64,000 nt of DNA. It comes from Sesamum alatum (lineage: Eukaryota; Streptophyta; Magnoliopsida; Lamiales; Pedaliaceae). Shown piece after piece: positions 22,371-35,051 of this stretch. The stretch is from contig JACGWO010000005.1 of assembly GCA_034509735.1 (NCBI GenBank), forward strand, positions 21,570,383 through 21,634,382. The letters run 5' to 3'. Under the pieces are notes generated by a model. The model did no database searches. It saw only the letters and a program-made list of their open reading frames with translations, and was not told the DNA's origin. Position 1 is the first letter of the stretch. Each line of letters begins with the position of its first letter. The translations under genes and the position numbers were made by a program.

Positions 22371-24465
22371 TTGCGCTCATCTTACATTTGTTAAGCCGGT
22401 GTTTTAACTTATATCACAACAAAGCCCACAGACCATGGAGAACAACTCGTGCAGTTGGGCCACGCATTGGATGGTGGTCATGAAACCAACTGATTAAGAG
22501 TTGGGTCTGAAACGTTCCAAGTCGAGGACCTCGAGATAGGGAATCGAGAGTCCTATTGAGACTTGCGTCAAGAGTCGTGTTCATTGGATGAGTGCCGTGT
22601 TTCATCGGCGACAGGCGTGGGACGCCTACACGATCTTGATGGGTTGGTCGACTGGGGTCGAGCCGACTGGACTGACTCGCGGGGGATCATCATATGGAAA
22701 CCTTGGAGGCTTGGTCGGTATGATTGGATTCCCCGGTTCCGATAGTACGGGAGTAATCCTCAGACTTGAGGAATCATGGCAGTCACGTGCACAGGACGGC
22801 TGTATCTTGGATCTGGCGAGAGGTGATCATTCTGTAAGATGATCATTATAAGCCTTGTCCAGTGCAGTCGGAATGTGTAGCGAGGACGGTGGATTCCAAG
22901 AAGAGGATCCGTCCCCTTTCAGTATATGACAGAGGTATCTCCTATGCACTCGGAGACACGTACATGCTGTTTGAAGCTGTGGCCACAGTGGTTGGTCGAA
23001 CAGGGAATGGTTTCCTGTGTCGATGCAATGAAGCATACGTAGTCTCGAGTATTAAGCATAGATGCCTAGTCAAGGATGGGAACCGACGCCCAATTCCATA
23101 CCCTAGACTAAGGCCGGGAGACGGTAGACAGAAAGATCGTACCCGTACGGAATCGGCGCCTAAATGTTCACGCCAATTCACCTAGTCTCTAGTGCCATGG
23201 ACCGTTGCTAGACGACCACCCATGGTAACGGGCCCTTGTGGGACACGGGCCCAAGTCTAGCTGAGGGTGAACCTAAAGGGTCACACACAAATCACCGAGG
23301 AGGTTGAGAGATAGACTTGGAGTCAATCTCGAAGGAAAGTAATTGGATTACTTAAGGGAAAGTCCATTGGATGGACGGGCCGATATTGTATCGGTCTTTC
23401 ATTTAATCGGTAAATTGGATTTTCGATTAAATATGGAAAGTTGAGATGTTGAGACGTTGGATCTTTTAATTGGATTAAAAGATCAACGGGAATAATTTAA
23501 GTGGACATTAAATTGGATTTAATATTGGGTTCGTCGTAATTGGATTACGATAAAACCTGGTCCGTCAAATTATACCCGAGAGGAGAAATAATTCCTAATT
23601 TGGAATAGGAAGAAGTTGGACTTCTTCCCTTAATTAAACATAGCCGACATGCTCCCTTGGAGGAAGCAAAATCAGCCATGTTGCATGCTAGGTGGTATGT
23701 TGACTTGTCTCTTTTTGGAAAGAGACAAATCAACTCCAATCAAACTCTTCCCTTTTGGTATGATTTGATCATACCATAAATTTTGGTAGGCTTGATTGAA
23801 GAATTGATGGTGATTGATTGGAATGAATCTAGACATCCTTGGATGAACCTAGACACATTCCAATAATCACATTAATTATGTATATATATTAGAATATACA
23901 ACACCTAGCATAAGTGATTCATTATTCATCTTTTTCTAGGAAAAAGAGAAGACAAAAATGTTCTCCTCTCTCTCAATTTTCGTCTCCCTCCCTCTCTTAC
24001 ACTTGTGTTCTAAACTTGATTTTGAATCAAGAAGAAGAACAAAGTAAGTTTAAGAGAACACTAATTCATAGTGTTCTTCTCTTAAACTGATTCCTTCCTA
24101 AACCCGTTCTTTTCTAGCAAGAAGAACGTGTGTTTCTTCCGGTGTGGTGTGGATCACCTTTGGAGAATCCATACGTTTGGATTTCGTGAGCATTCCGGAG
24201 AAGGAACAACGCTAGTAGCCGGGAGCATACGCTAAACAATCAAAGGTAACGGTTTATTACGCTTTGATTGATTTCATTTGTATATCTATGCCCTATGTGT
24301 TTAAATATATGTTTTAATATTTACACATCCTACATCGAATGCCCGGTTGAGCACCCAAGGGTACACCCCTTGGGATTCGCGTATTTTGAATTTGAGTTAA
24401 ATTTACGCAATTTCTCGCATTTCTCGCTTCTGCTCGCGCTCCCGGGCGGATCCGCTTGTCCTTCA
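22371..24465 (+). repeat. L4 part 2: rest of CopC 3' LTR
   Basis: Continues L4 after the CTTTG duplication with TTGCGCTCATCTTACATTTG and ends with the normal CTTGTCCTTCA at 24465. With part 1 the LTR is about 2222 bp. It has the subfamily II arm CTCATCTTA near 22378. The next base is not a target-site copy but the integrase of a minus-strand element (CopD). Confidence 0.92.
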
Positions 24466-26123
24466 TGGTTCTCTACTTCAAGTCTGTATTCCTTAAACCT
24501 TCCAAAGGCTTCAAACTTGTACCTCATCAGGTAAACATAACCATACCGTGAGTGATCATCGGTAAAGGTTATGAAGTACGAGTACCCACCTCTAGCCTGA
24601 GTATTTAGTGGACCACAGACATCTGTATGGATCAAATCCAACAGACCACTGGCTAGCGTACTTTGTCCAACAAAGGGTTTCTTGGTCATCTTTCCCTTTA
24701 GACAGGATTCGCAGGTCGGTAGGTTGTCCAAATCGTCTATTTCTAGACTCTTTGAGTCCACTAACCTTCTTATCCTTTCTTTAGAGATATGACCTAACCT
24801 CGCATGCCATATCTGTGCGTTATTATGATCATCACGTTTTCGTTTGTGTTCTGCAGTCATAATCCAATTAGACTGTTGAAGTATGTACAGACCGTTGACC
24901 AATGTACCAAGCAGATGAGAAATACCATCTTTCATAATTAAAAAACCATTTTTATTGATGGTAAATTCATATCCCTCCTTATCAAGGACCGGGATGGAAA
25001 CAATGTTTTTAATCATGCTAGGTACATAGAAACAGTCGTTCAGTACAATCCTAACATGACTACTAATGGCTAACTCTAGTGATCCTACGGCCTCCACAGC
25101 AACGGCCTTGCCATCGGCTAGCCTCAGGATCATCTCATCCTTGGTTAGCCTTCTGCTTCTTTGCAGTGCCTGCAGATCATTGCAGATGTGAGCACCACAT
25201 CCGGTATCCAATACCCATGAAGCAGAATTAGTAATCATATTAACTTCAACCACAAACACACCTGGGTTGGAGAGGAGTTGTGGGCACTCCCTCTTCCAAT
25301 GCCCTTTCCCTTGGCAATGCATGCAGACATCATTTGCCTTGGACCGCTGAGAACCACGGGCCTTCCCTTTCCCTTTGCTCGGTCCAACCAGAGCAACAGG
25401 GACGCCCGGAGCGGGAGCAGGGGCCACAACCGTCTTCCCTTTGCCCTTCTTCCTCTTCCAGCGTCCGGCCCTCTTGCCATTCGCCTTGGAGGTCGAAGCC
25501 TCTCCTATCAATACCGCCGGCGCCGACTTGTGGGTTGTTGCCTCGTATTGGACCAGCATGTTAATCAACTCATGAATAGACTTCTCAAGTCCGTTGATAT
25601 TGTAGTTTACAACAAACGGGTCATAGGATGGAGGAAGCGACTGGAGGATCACGTCAATGTACGTGTCATTGTTAAGCCCAGCTTTAAGGTCCTCGAGTTT
25701 CTCCACTAGGGAGAGCATCTTGACCCCATGACTCTGTACAGACGCTCCTTCAGCGAGCTTGGTGCCAAAGAATACTTTTGTGGCGGCATATCTAATATGC
25801 CTATCCGGAACCGCATAAACCTCGTTCATGCGGAGCATTATGGCGGAGACGTTGTCCAGCCTCTCATACTGCTTCGGGATGTCGTTAGACATCGAAGCCA
25901 GTATGATACTGCATACTTTTCGATTGTCCTCATGCCATTTCTCGAACGTCAAAAGTTCTTCAGGCGTGGACCCCTCCTGTAAGTCGCTCGGTGGCGGCTC
26001 GTCCAAGACGTAGCCTTGGTTCTCGAAACCGAGGACAATCCTCAGGTTTCTCAGCCAGTCCGAGTCGTTCGTTCCGTTGAATTTGTTAGTCTCAAGAATC
26101 ATGGTTAACGGGTTCTTAGACAT
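24466..26123 (-). CDS. CopD gag-protease-integrase, open but cut in the integrase
   Basis: This is the best-preserved copia frame in the window. It is open from the gag ATG at 26123 for about 551 residues to the rearrangement at 24466, then reads about 46 residues into LTR L4 as an artificial tail (stop at 24330). The N-terminal ~250 residues are the gag region (UBN2/DUF4219-like). A CCHC knuckle (CMHCQGKGHWKREC) lies near residues 266-279, the protease DTGC near 305, the GAG-pre-integrase HHCC region near 437-480 and the first integrase Asp (HTDVCGPL) near 499. The frame stops at RLEVEN, before the second Asp and the Glu, so the integrase is incomplete and RT and RNase H are absent. No internal stop suggests a young copy. 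Confidence 0.92.
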
Positions 26124-27875
26124 ATCTACATTAATGAAAATGTAAAGCAGAAATTAGCAGATGATGGTAATATTATTGTTCAAGTTGAAGACTTGGTCTT
26201 TTAGTCTTTAACCCTCCCACTATTTATACGAAAGTCCGCCACTCTCAAGCGGAGTTTCGGGAAACCATTTCCTAGTGGGCTTGGGATCCACAAGTGTAAT
26301 CTCCATGCCCCGCTTTTACGATTCACATGAAGAAGACCTTGTGGGAGATATCCAATATCATTCTCATCCAATGAGATTCCCAAGATATTTTGCCTCACCT
26401 ATTCACATGGTCACGAGGACTCCAAGCGAACCATGTTACTCAGTGTTGGGCCCGACCCATCAACCAAATCATGCCTCAAACTGTCGCCCCCCACGACTCG
26501 TGAGACAGGGAAACAGCGAGCGCAGTCTTTTTGTTCACAACAATAGTGCAGCTTTCCCCTATTCCAAGTGTGCCACGACTCGTGAGACCACACTTGGGTA
26601 GTGGTAGCTTCCTCACCACATTGCTGTGGATGGAAGGCTCGGACAGACCAAAATACCATTTTGATCCAAGTCCGTTCTGGGCCTAATATTTAATTTGGTC
26701 CAACCAAATGAGAGTTTAAGTGTGACCGAGACCTCATCACATTATGGTGTTTTAGCATGCATAAATATCCAATATTTAAAGCGATAAATAAAAAACGCCG
26801 CATGCATAAAACATAGCATACCCTGTTAGGATGATCACAAGCCCAACCTATGCGACCCACTGAGCCCGCAGTGAGTCTATGGTCTGTCTAGGGTGGTCCT
26901 AAATTATTACAATAGTAATGTACCCATTGTCATTCCAATGGGCCTTGTAGTGCTCTTGTTTCACGCCTTGATGCTCCTCCTTGGGGTCTCCGACTCCAAT
27001 TGCTTGTTAAAATTGAAACCTCATCAATCCTATCTACTCTCATTACAACTGAAAGTAATACATCGGTAATATAGAAAACAAGCCTTAACATCATGAGGCT
27101 GAAAATACGGGAGATGATAGTCCCAAAAACAAGAGGCACACAGGCCCCACCCAACAGAAAATAAATAAACATTCATTCATCCATACACAAGGTCTAGGGC
27201 TTTGTGATCATCCCATGTTGATTCCATCAACTCACATATAACATAATTATTCCAAATAATCATGCAATAAAACCAATGGATATTCCAAATATCCAAGTGA
27301 TGTCCAACATCACAAAAGCATAAACATATAAATAATATGCAAAATTCAGATTTCAAATTTAATGGACATTTTACACAATGCATCCAATGCATGTATTAAT
27401 CCCAAATTAATTAAGCAAATTTAATTCAAGGAATAATCCAATTATCCCAAAATCAAAAATGCAAAATTAACATATTTTCAGAATATTGTGCAGAAAATAC
27501 AGAAAATCGAATTTTCCGGAAAAAGTCGAAAAACGGCACAAAACGGCCCAGCTGTTGTGCTGGCCGGCCGGCCGCGCGCACAGGGCAGCGCGCGCTGGCA
27601 GCGGCCGATCGCCTGCGCGCGGCCGCTGCCGACCGATCCCAATTTTTTTTTTTTTTCAAAACTGTTTCAGCACAATAACATTAATATTATTCTGAAAATA
27701 AGCATGCAATTTTAGATCCAATCTAACAAAATTAAGCATGCCAAAAGTCCATTAAATCCAAACAATTGAATCATCATATTATTCATATATTTATGTAATC
27801 TAACATGCCAATAAAGCCATCTAAAAGCAAGTAGATCATGCCAAACACATAGATCTATGCCCCTCACATCGAACC
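26124..27875 (-). other. CopD 5' leader
   Basis: Aligns with the CopA leader. The hairpin at about 27279-27297 (arm TGGATAT, loop TCCAA) is perfect here, while CopA has a mismatch. The G+C-rich block at about 27565-27640 is shorter than in CopA and contains a perfect 11-bp inverted repeat, 27597-27607 with 27620-27630 (arm GGCAGCGGCCG), followed by a homopolymer run. A sense frame at 27172-26930 (80 residues, hydrophobic start) corresponds to the one in CopA. No gene is recognised. Confidence 0.72.
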
Positions 27876-27889
27876 GGGCTCTGATACCA
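27876..27889 (-). promoter_or_regulatory. Primer binding site of CopD
   Basis: TGGTATCAGAGCCC on the minus strand, two bases from the L6 end, complementary to the 3' end of initiator tRNA-Met. Confidence 0.93.
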
Positions 27890-27891
27890 CT

Positions 27892-30112
27892 TGAAGGACA
27901 AGTGGATCCGCCCGGGAGCGCGAGCGGAAGCGAGAAAAGCGAGAAATTGCGTAAATTTAAATCAAATTCAAAATACGCGAATCCCAAGGGGTGTACACTT
28001 GGGTGCTCAACCTGGCGTTCGATGTAGGATGTGTAAATATTAAAACATATATTTAAAACACATAGGGCATAGATATACAAATGAAATCAATCAAAGCGTA
28101 ATAAACCGTTACCTTTGATTGTTTAGCGTATGCTCCCGGCTACTTGCGTTGTTCCTTCTCCGGAATGCTCACGAAATCCAAACGTATGGATTCTCCAAAG
28201 GTGATCCACACCACACCGGAAGAAACTCACGTTCTTCTTGCTAGAAAAGAACGGGTTTAGAAGGAATCGGTTTAAGAGAAGAACACTATGAATTAGTGTT
28301 CTCTTAAACCTACTTTGTTCTTCTTCTTTATTCAAAATCAAGTGAAGAACACAAGTGTAAGAGAGGGAGAGAGCACGAAAATTGAGAGAGAGGAGAGGAT
28401 TTTTGTCTTCTCTTTTTCCTAGAAAAAGATGAATAATTAATCACTTATGCTTGGTGTTGTATATTCTAATATATATACATAGTTAATGTGATTATTGGAA
28501 TTTGTCTAGGTTCATCCAAGGATGTCTAGATTCATTCCAATCAATCACCATCAATTCTTCAATCAAGCCTACCAAAATTTATGGTATGATCAAATCATAC
28601 CAAAAGGGAAGAGCTTGATTGGAGTTGATTTGTCTCTTTCCAAAAGAGAAGTCAACATACCACCTAGCATGAAACATGGCTGATTTTCCTCCAAGGGAGC
28701 GTGTCGGCCATGTTTAATTAAGGAAAGAAGTCCAACTTCTTCCCATTCCAAATTAGGAATTATTTCTCCTCTCGGGTATAATTTAACGGACCGGGTTTTA
28801 TCGTAATCCAATTACGACGAACCCAATATTCAATCCAATTTAATGTCCACTTAAATTATTCCCGTTGATCTTTTAATCCAATTAAAAGATCCAACGTCTC
28901 AACATTTCAACTTTCCATATTTAATCGAAAATCTAATTTACCGATTAAATGAAAGCCCGATACAATATCGGCCCGTCCATCCAATGGACTTTCCCTTAAG
29001 TAATCCAATTACTTATTTTATCCTTCGAGATTGACTCCAAGTCGATCTCTCAACCTCCTCGGTGATTTGTGTGTGACCCTTTAGGTTCACCCTCAGCTAG
29101 ACTTGGGCCCGTGTCCCACAAGGGCCCGTTACCATGGGTGGCCGTCTAGCAACGGTCCATGGCACTAGAGACTAGGTGAATTGGCGTGAACATTTAGGCG
29201 CCGATTCCGTACGGGTATGATCCTTCCGTCTACCGTCTCCCGGCCTTAGTCTAGGGTATGGAATTGGGCGTCGGTTCCCATCCTTGACTAGGCATCTATG
29301 CTTAATACTCGAGACCACGTATGCTTCATTGCGTCCACACAGGAAACCATTCCCTGTTCGACCAACCACTGTGGCCACAGCTTCAAACAGCATGAACGTG
29401 TCTCCGAGTGCATAGGAGATACCTCTGTCACATACTGACAGGGGACGGATCCTCTTCTTGGAATCCACCGTCCTCGCTACACATTCTGACTGCACTGGAC
29501 AAGGCTTATGATAATCATCTTACAGAATGATTACCTCTCGCCAGATCCAAGATACAGCCGTCCTGTGCACGCGACTGCCATGATCCCTCAAGTCTGAGGA
29601 TTACTCCCGTACTATCGGAACCGGGGAAAACCAATCATACCGACCAAGCCTCCAAGGCTTCCATATGATGATCCCCGCGAGTCAGTCCAGTCGGCTCGAC
29701 CCCAGTTGACCAACCCATCAAGATCGTGCAGGCGTCCCACGCCTGTCGCCGATGAAACACGGCACTCATCCAATGAACACGACTCTTGACGCAAGTCTCA
29801 ATAAGACTCTCGATGCCCTGTCTCGAGGTCCTAGACTTGGAACTTTTCAAACCCAACTCTTAATCAGTTGGTTTCATGACCACCATCCAATGCGTGGCCC
29901 AACTGCACGACTTGTTATCCATGGTCTGTGGGCTTTGTTGCGATATAAGTTAAACACCATTTTAACAAATGTAAGATGAGCGCAACAAAGAAGGTACCAT
30001 TGGTGACGAATACTCATCTTATTCATCACATAATAATATTACATTCACATCAAGTTGTCGGATAGGTTACAAATTGCCAAACCTATTGGCTTTCTGGTCA
30101 CCTATTCGTACA
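27892..30112 (-). repeat. L6: 5' LTR of CopD (2221 bp)
   Basis: On the minus strand it starts TGTACGAATAGG (30112 side), a variant of TGTTAGAATAGG, and ends CTTGTCCTTCA beside the primer site. It is subfamily II (TAAGATGAG stem at about 29967-30015). Satellite block 2 follows directly. A TATATATA box lies at about 28470-28477. Confidence 0.92.
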
Positions 30113-33100
30113 GGTTGACTAAGCCATCAATATGGCAAAGATAAAATGGAATTAGTGTCTAAATTCGATTAAAGGAGTTTGTCGTTGCGCACAAATACAA
30201 AGCTGAGTCCATGGCTCAAACGAGTGTTCTAGATGTAGTACTAGTCCAATTTTATGTTGAATAAGATGGAGTCCTAGTCGTATAATCGAAGAGTGGCTTT
30301 AATATTGATTATTAGAGTCCATACGAATATATTTACAGCCAGAAATGAGTGATCTTTCAGTCAATCATAAGGACGGAAAATACAAGGTATTTCCTACGAT
30401 TGTATTCAGTATTAGGTATGTATCCGGACGTACGATTGATTACGAAAGTTGACCAAGCCCTCGATATGGCAAAGATAAAAGGGAATCGGTGTCTAAATCC
30501 GTTTAAAGGAGTTTCTCGTTGGGCAAAGGTACAAAAGCTGAGTCCATGGCTTAAACGAGTGTTCAAGATGTAGTCCAAGTGCATTTTTATGTTGAATAAG
30601 ATGGAGTCCTAGTCGTATAATCAAAGAGTGGCTTTAATATTGATTATTAGAGTCGATACGAATATATTTATAGACAGAAATGAGTCATCTATCAATCAAT
30701 GATAAGAACTGAAACACAAGGTGTTTCCTATGATAGTTTTGATTATTAGGCATGTATCCGGACGTACGATTGATTAAAAAGGTTGACCAAGCCCTCGATA
30801 TCGCAAAGATAACAGGGGATTAGTGTCTAAATTCGTTTAAAGGAGTTTGTCGTTGGGCAAAGGTACAAAAGTTGAGTGTATGGCTCAAACGAGTGTTCAA
30901 GATGTAGTCCTAGTGCATTTTTATGTTGAATAAGATGGATTCCTAATCGTATAACTGAAGATTGCCTTCAATATTGATTATTGGAGTCGATACGAATATA
31001 TTTATAGCCAATAATGAGTCATCTATCAATCAATGATAAGGACTGAAAACACAAGGTGTTTCCTACGACTGTGTTGAGTATTAGGCATGTATCTGGACGT
31101 ACGATTGATTATGAAGGGTGACAGAGCCCTCGATATGGCAAAGATAAAAGGCAATTAGTGTCTACATTCGTTTAAAGCAATTTTTCGTTGGGCAAAGGTA
31201 CAAAAGTTGAGTCCATGGCTAAAACGACTGTTCAAGAAGTAGTCCTAGTGCATTCTTATGTTGAATAAGATGGATTCCTAGTTGTATAATCGAAAAGTCG
31301 CTTTAATATTGATTATTAGAGTCGATACAAATATATTTATAACCAGGAATGAGTCATCTATCAGTCAATGAGAAGGACTGAAAACACATTGTGTTTCCTA
31401 TGATTGTAGTGAGTATTAGGCTTGTATCCGAACGTACGATTGATTACGAAGGTTGACCAAGCCCTCGATATGGCAATATAAAAGGGAATTAGTGTCTAAA
31501 TTCATTTAAAGGAGTTTGTTGTTGCGCACAAATACAAAGCTGCATCCATGGCTCAAACGAGTGTTCTAGATGTAGTACTAGTGCAATTTTATGTTGAATA
31601 AGGTGGAGTCCTAGTTGTATAATCGAAGAGTGGCTTTAATATTGATTGTTAGAGTCGATATGAATATATTTATAGGCAGTAATGAGTCATCTATCAGTCA
31701 ATGATAAGGACTGAAAATACAAGGTGTTTCTTACGATTGCGTTGAGTATTAGGCTTGTATCCGAACGTACGATTGATTACGAAGGTTGACCAAGCCATCG
31801 ATAGGACAAAGATAAAAGGGAATTAGTGTCTAAATTCGTTTAAAGGAGTTCGTCGTTGCGCACTAATACAAAGCTAAGTCCATGGCTCAAACGAGTGTTC
31901 TAGATCTACTACTAGTGCAATTTTATGTTGAATATGATGGAGTCCTAGTCGTACAACCGAAGAGTGGCTTTAATATTGATGATTAGAGTCCATACGAATA
32001 TATTTATTGCCAGAAATGAGTCATCTATAAGTCAATGATAGAGACTGAAAACAAAAGATGTTTCCTACGATTGTGTTGAGTATTAGGCATGTATTCGGAC
32101 GTACGATTGATTACGAAGGTTGACCAAGCCCTCGATATGGCAAAGATAAAAGGGAATTAGTTTCTAAATTCGTTTAAAGCAATTTTTCATTGGGTAAAGG
32201 TACAAAAGCAGAGTCCATGGCGAAAACGAGTGTTCAAGACGTAGTCCTAGTGCATTTTTATGTACAATAAGTTGGATTCCTAGAGTCACTTTCATATTGA
32301 TTATTAGAGTCAATACGAATATATTTATAACCAAAATGAGTCATCTATCAGTCAATGATAAGGACTGAAAACACAACGTGTTTCTTACGATTGCGTTGAG
32401 TTTTAGGCTTGTATCCGAACGTACGATTGATTACGAAGGTTGACCAAGCCATCGATAGGGCAAAGATAAAAGGGAATTAGTGTCTAAATTCGTTTAAAGG
32501 AGTTTGTCGTTGCGCACTAATACAAAGCTAAGTCCATGGCTCAAACGAGTGTTCTAGATGTACTACTAGTGCAATTTTATGTTGAATATGATGGAGTCCT
32601 AGTCGTACAACCGAAGAGTGGCTTTAATATTGATGATTAGAGTCCATACGAATATATTTATTGCCAGAAATGAGTCATCTATAAGTCAATGATAGAGACT
32701 GAAAACAAAAGATGTTTCCTACGATTGTGTTGAGTATTAGGCATGTATTCGGACGTACGATTGATTACGAAGGTTGACCAAGCCCTCGATATGGCAAAGA
32801 TAAAAGGGAATTAGTTTCTAAATTCGTTTAAAGCAATTTTTCATTGGGTAAAGGTACAAAAGCTGAGTCCATGGCGAAAACGAGTGTTCAAGACGTAGTC
32901 CTAGTGCATTTTTATGTACAATAAGTTGGATTCCTAGAGTCACTTTCATATTGATTATTAGAGTCAATACGAATATATTTATAACCAAAATGAGTCATCT
33001 ATCAGTCAATTATAAGGACTGAAACACAATGTATTTTCTACGATTGTGTTGAGTATTAGGCTTGTATCCGAACGTACGATTGATTACGAAGGTTGACCAA

Positions 33101-34795
33101 GCCCTCGATATGGCAAAGATAAAAGGGAACTAGTGTCTAAATTCGTTTAAAGGAGTTTGTCGTTGCGCACTAATACAAAGCTGAGTACATGGCTCAAACA
33201 AGTGTTCTAGATGTAGTACTAGTGCAATTTTATGTTGAATAAGATGGAGTCCTAGTCGTATAATCGAAGAGTGGCTTTAATATTGATTATTAGAGTCCAT
33301 ACGAATATATTTACAGCCAGAAATGAGTGATCTTTCAGTCAATCATAAGGACGGAAAATACAAGATATTTCCAACGATTGTATTCAGTATTAGGTATGTA
33401 TCCGGACGTATGATTGATTACGAAAGTTGACCAACCCTCGATATGGCAAAGAGAAAAGGGATTCGGTGTCTAAATCCGTTTAAAGGAGTTTGTCGTTGGG
33501 CAAAGGTACAAAAGCTGAGTCCACGGCTTAAACGAGTGTTCAAGATGTAGTCCAAGTGCATTTTTATGTTGAATAAGATGGAGTCCTAGTCGTATAATCA
33601 AAGAGTGGCTTTAATATTGATTATTAGAGTCGATACGAATATATTTATAGACAGAAATGAGTCATCTATCAATCAATGATAAGAACTGAAACACAAGGTG
33701 TTTCCTATGATAGTTTTGATTATTAGGCATGTATCCGGACGTACGATTGATTACAAAGGTTGACCAAGCCCTCGATATCGCAAAGATAACAGGGGATTAG
33801 TGTCTAAATTCGTTTAAAGGAGTTTGTCGTTGGGCAAAGGTACAAAAGTTGAGTGCATGGCTCAAACGAGTGTTCAAGATGTAGTCCTAGTGCATTTTTA
33901 TGTTGAATAAGATGGATTCCTAGTCGTATAAGTGAAGAGTGGCTTCAATATTTGCTATTAGAGTTGATACGAATATATTTATATCCAGTAATGACTCATC
34001 TATCAATCAACGATAGGGACTGAAAACATAAGGTGTTTCCTACGATTGTGTTGAGTATTAGGCATGTATCCGGACGTATGATTGATTATGAAGGGTGACC
34101 AAGCCCTCGATATGGCAAAGATAAAAGGGAATTAGTGTCTAAATTCGTTTAAAGCAGTTTGTCATTGGGCAAAGGTACAAAAGCTTAGTCCATGGCTCAA
34201 ACGAGTGTTCAAGATGTAGTCCTAGTGCATTTTTATGTTGAATAAGATGGATTCCTAATCGTATAACTGAAGATTGCCTTCAATATTGATTATTGGAGTC
34301 GATACGAATATATTTATAGCCAATAATGAGTCATCTATCAATCAATGATAAGGACTGAAAACACAAGGTGTTTCCTATGACTTTGTTGAGTATTAGGCAT
34401 GTATCTGGACGTACGATTGATTACGAAGGGTAACAGAGCCCTCGATATGGCAAAGATAAAATGGAATTAGTGTCTACATTCGTTTAAAGCAATTTGTCGT
34501 TGGGCAAAGGTACAAAAGTTGAGTCCATGGCTAAAACGAGTGTTCAAGAAGTAGTCCTAGTGCATTCTTATGTTGAATAAGATGAATTTCTAGTTGTAGA
34601 ATCGAAGAGTCGCTTTAATATTGATTATTAGAGTCGATACAAATATATTTATAACCAGAAATGAGTCATCTATCAGTCAATGAGAAGGACTGAAAACACA
34701 ATGTGTTTCCTATGATTGTGTTGAGTATTAGGCTTGTATCCGAACGTACGATTGATTACGAAGGTTGACCAAGCCCTCGATATGGCAATATAAAA
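30113..34795 (-). repeat. Satellite block 2a, ~333 bp monomer, reverse orientation
   Basis: The same monomer as block 1 but on the other strand (GATACGAATATATTTATAGCC, complement of GGCTATAAATATATTCGTATC). About 14 units. A segment beginning near 30113 is repeated near 33100-33290 and beyond, so the array also carries a multi-monomer duplication of about 3.0-3.3 kb. A further copy of about 655 bp is doubled at roughly 31740-32390 and 32391-33050. No gene is seen. Confidence 0.93.
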
Positions 34796-35051
34796 GGGGA
34801 AAAATGCAATTACCCCCCTTGTGATATGCAAAATGTGCAAAAAACCCCCTATGAAAAAATAAATAGCAATTTACCCCCTGTGTTTTAAAAAATGGAGCAA
34901 AAAACCCGCTAAAAATGGAGCAAAACACCCCCTGTGAGGGAGTTGTTTGCTGCATTTTGAATAACACAAGGGGGGTAAATTGCTAATTATTTTTCCATAG
35001 GGGGGTAATTGCTCATTTTGGTTAACACAGGGGGCAAATTGCATTTAACCC
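34796..35051. mobile_element. 256 bp MITE, MULE-like, in the satellite
   Basis: Imperfect terminal inverted repeats of about 28 bp: the left begins GGGGAAAAATGCAATTACCC, and the complement of the right end begins GGGTTAAATGCAATTTGCCC. The flanks AATATAAAA (34787-34795) and AATATTAAA (35052-35060) form a 9-bp duplication with one change, the length typical of Mutator-like elements. An empty copy of the site is present at about 31466-31485 in the duplicated part of the same array. Internal ACCCCCTGTG-type motifs recur on both strands, so it can fold back on itself. It has no coding capacity. Confidence 0.85.

Noticed and set aside
24330..24465. 46-residue C-terminal extension of the CopD protein
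   Set aside because: It is translated L4 sequence read backwards after the junction at 24465/24466, not part of the protein family.
34728..34967. 79-residue frame across the MITE
   Set aside because: It starts in satellite and runs through the MITE's repeated motifs; it has no domain and is not conserved.
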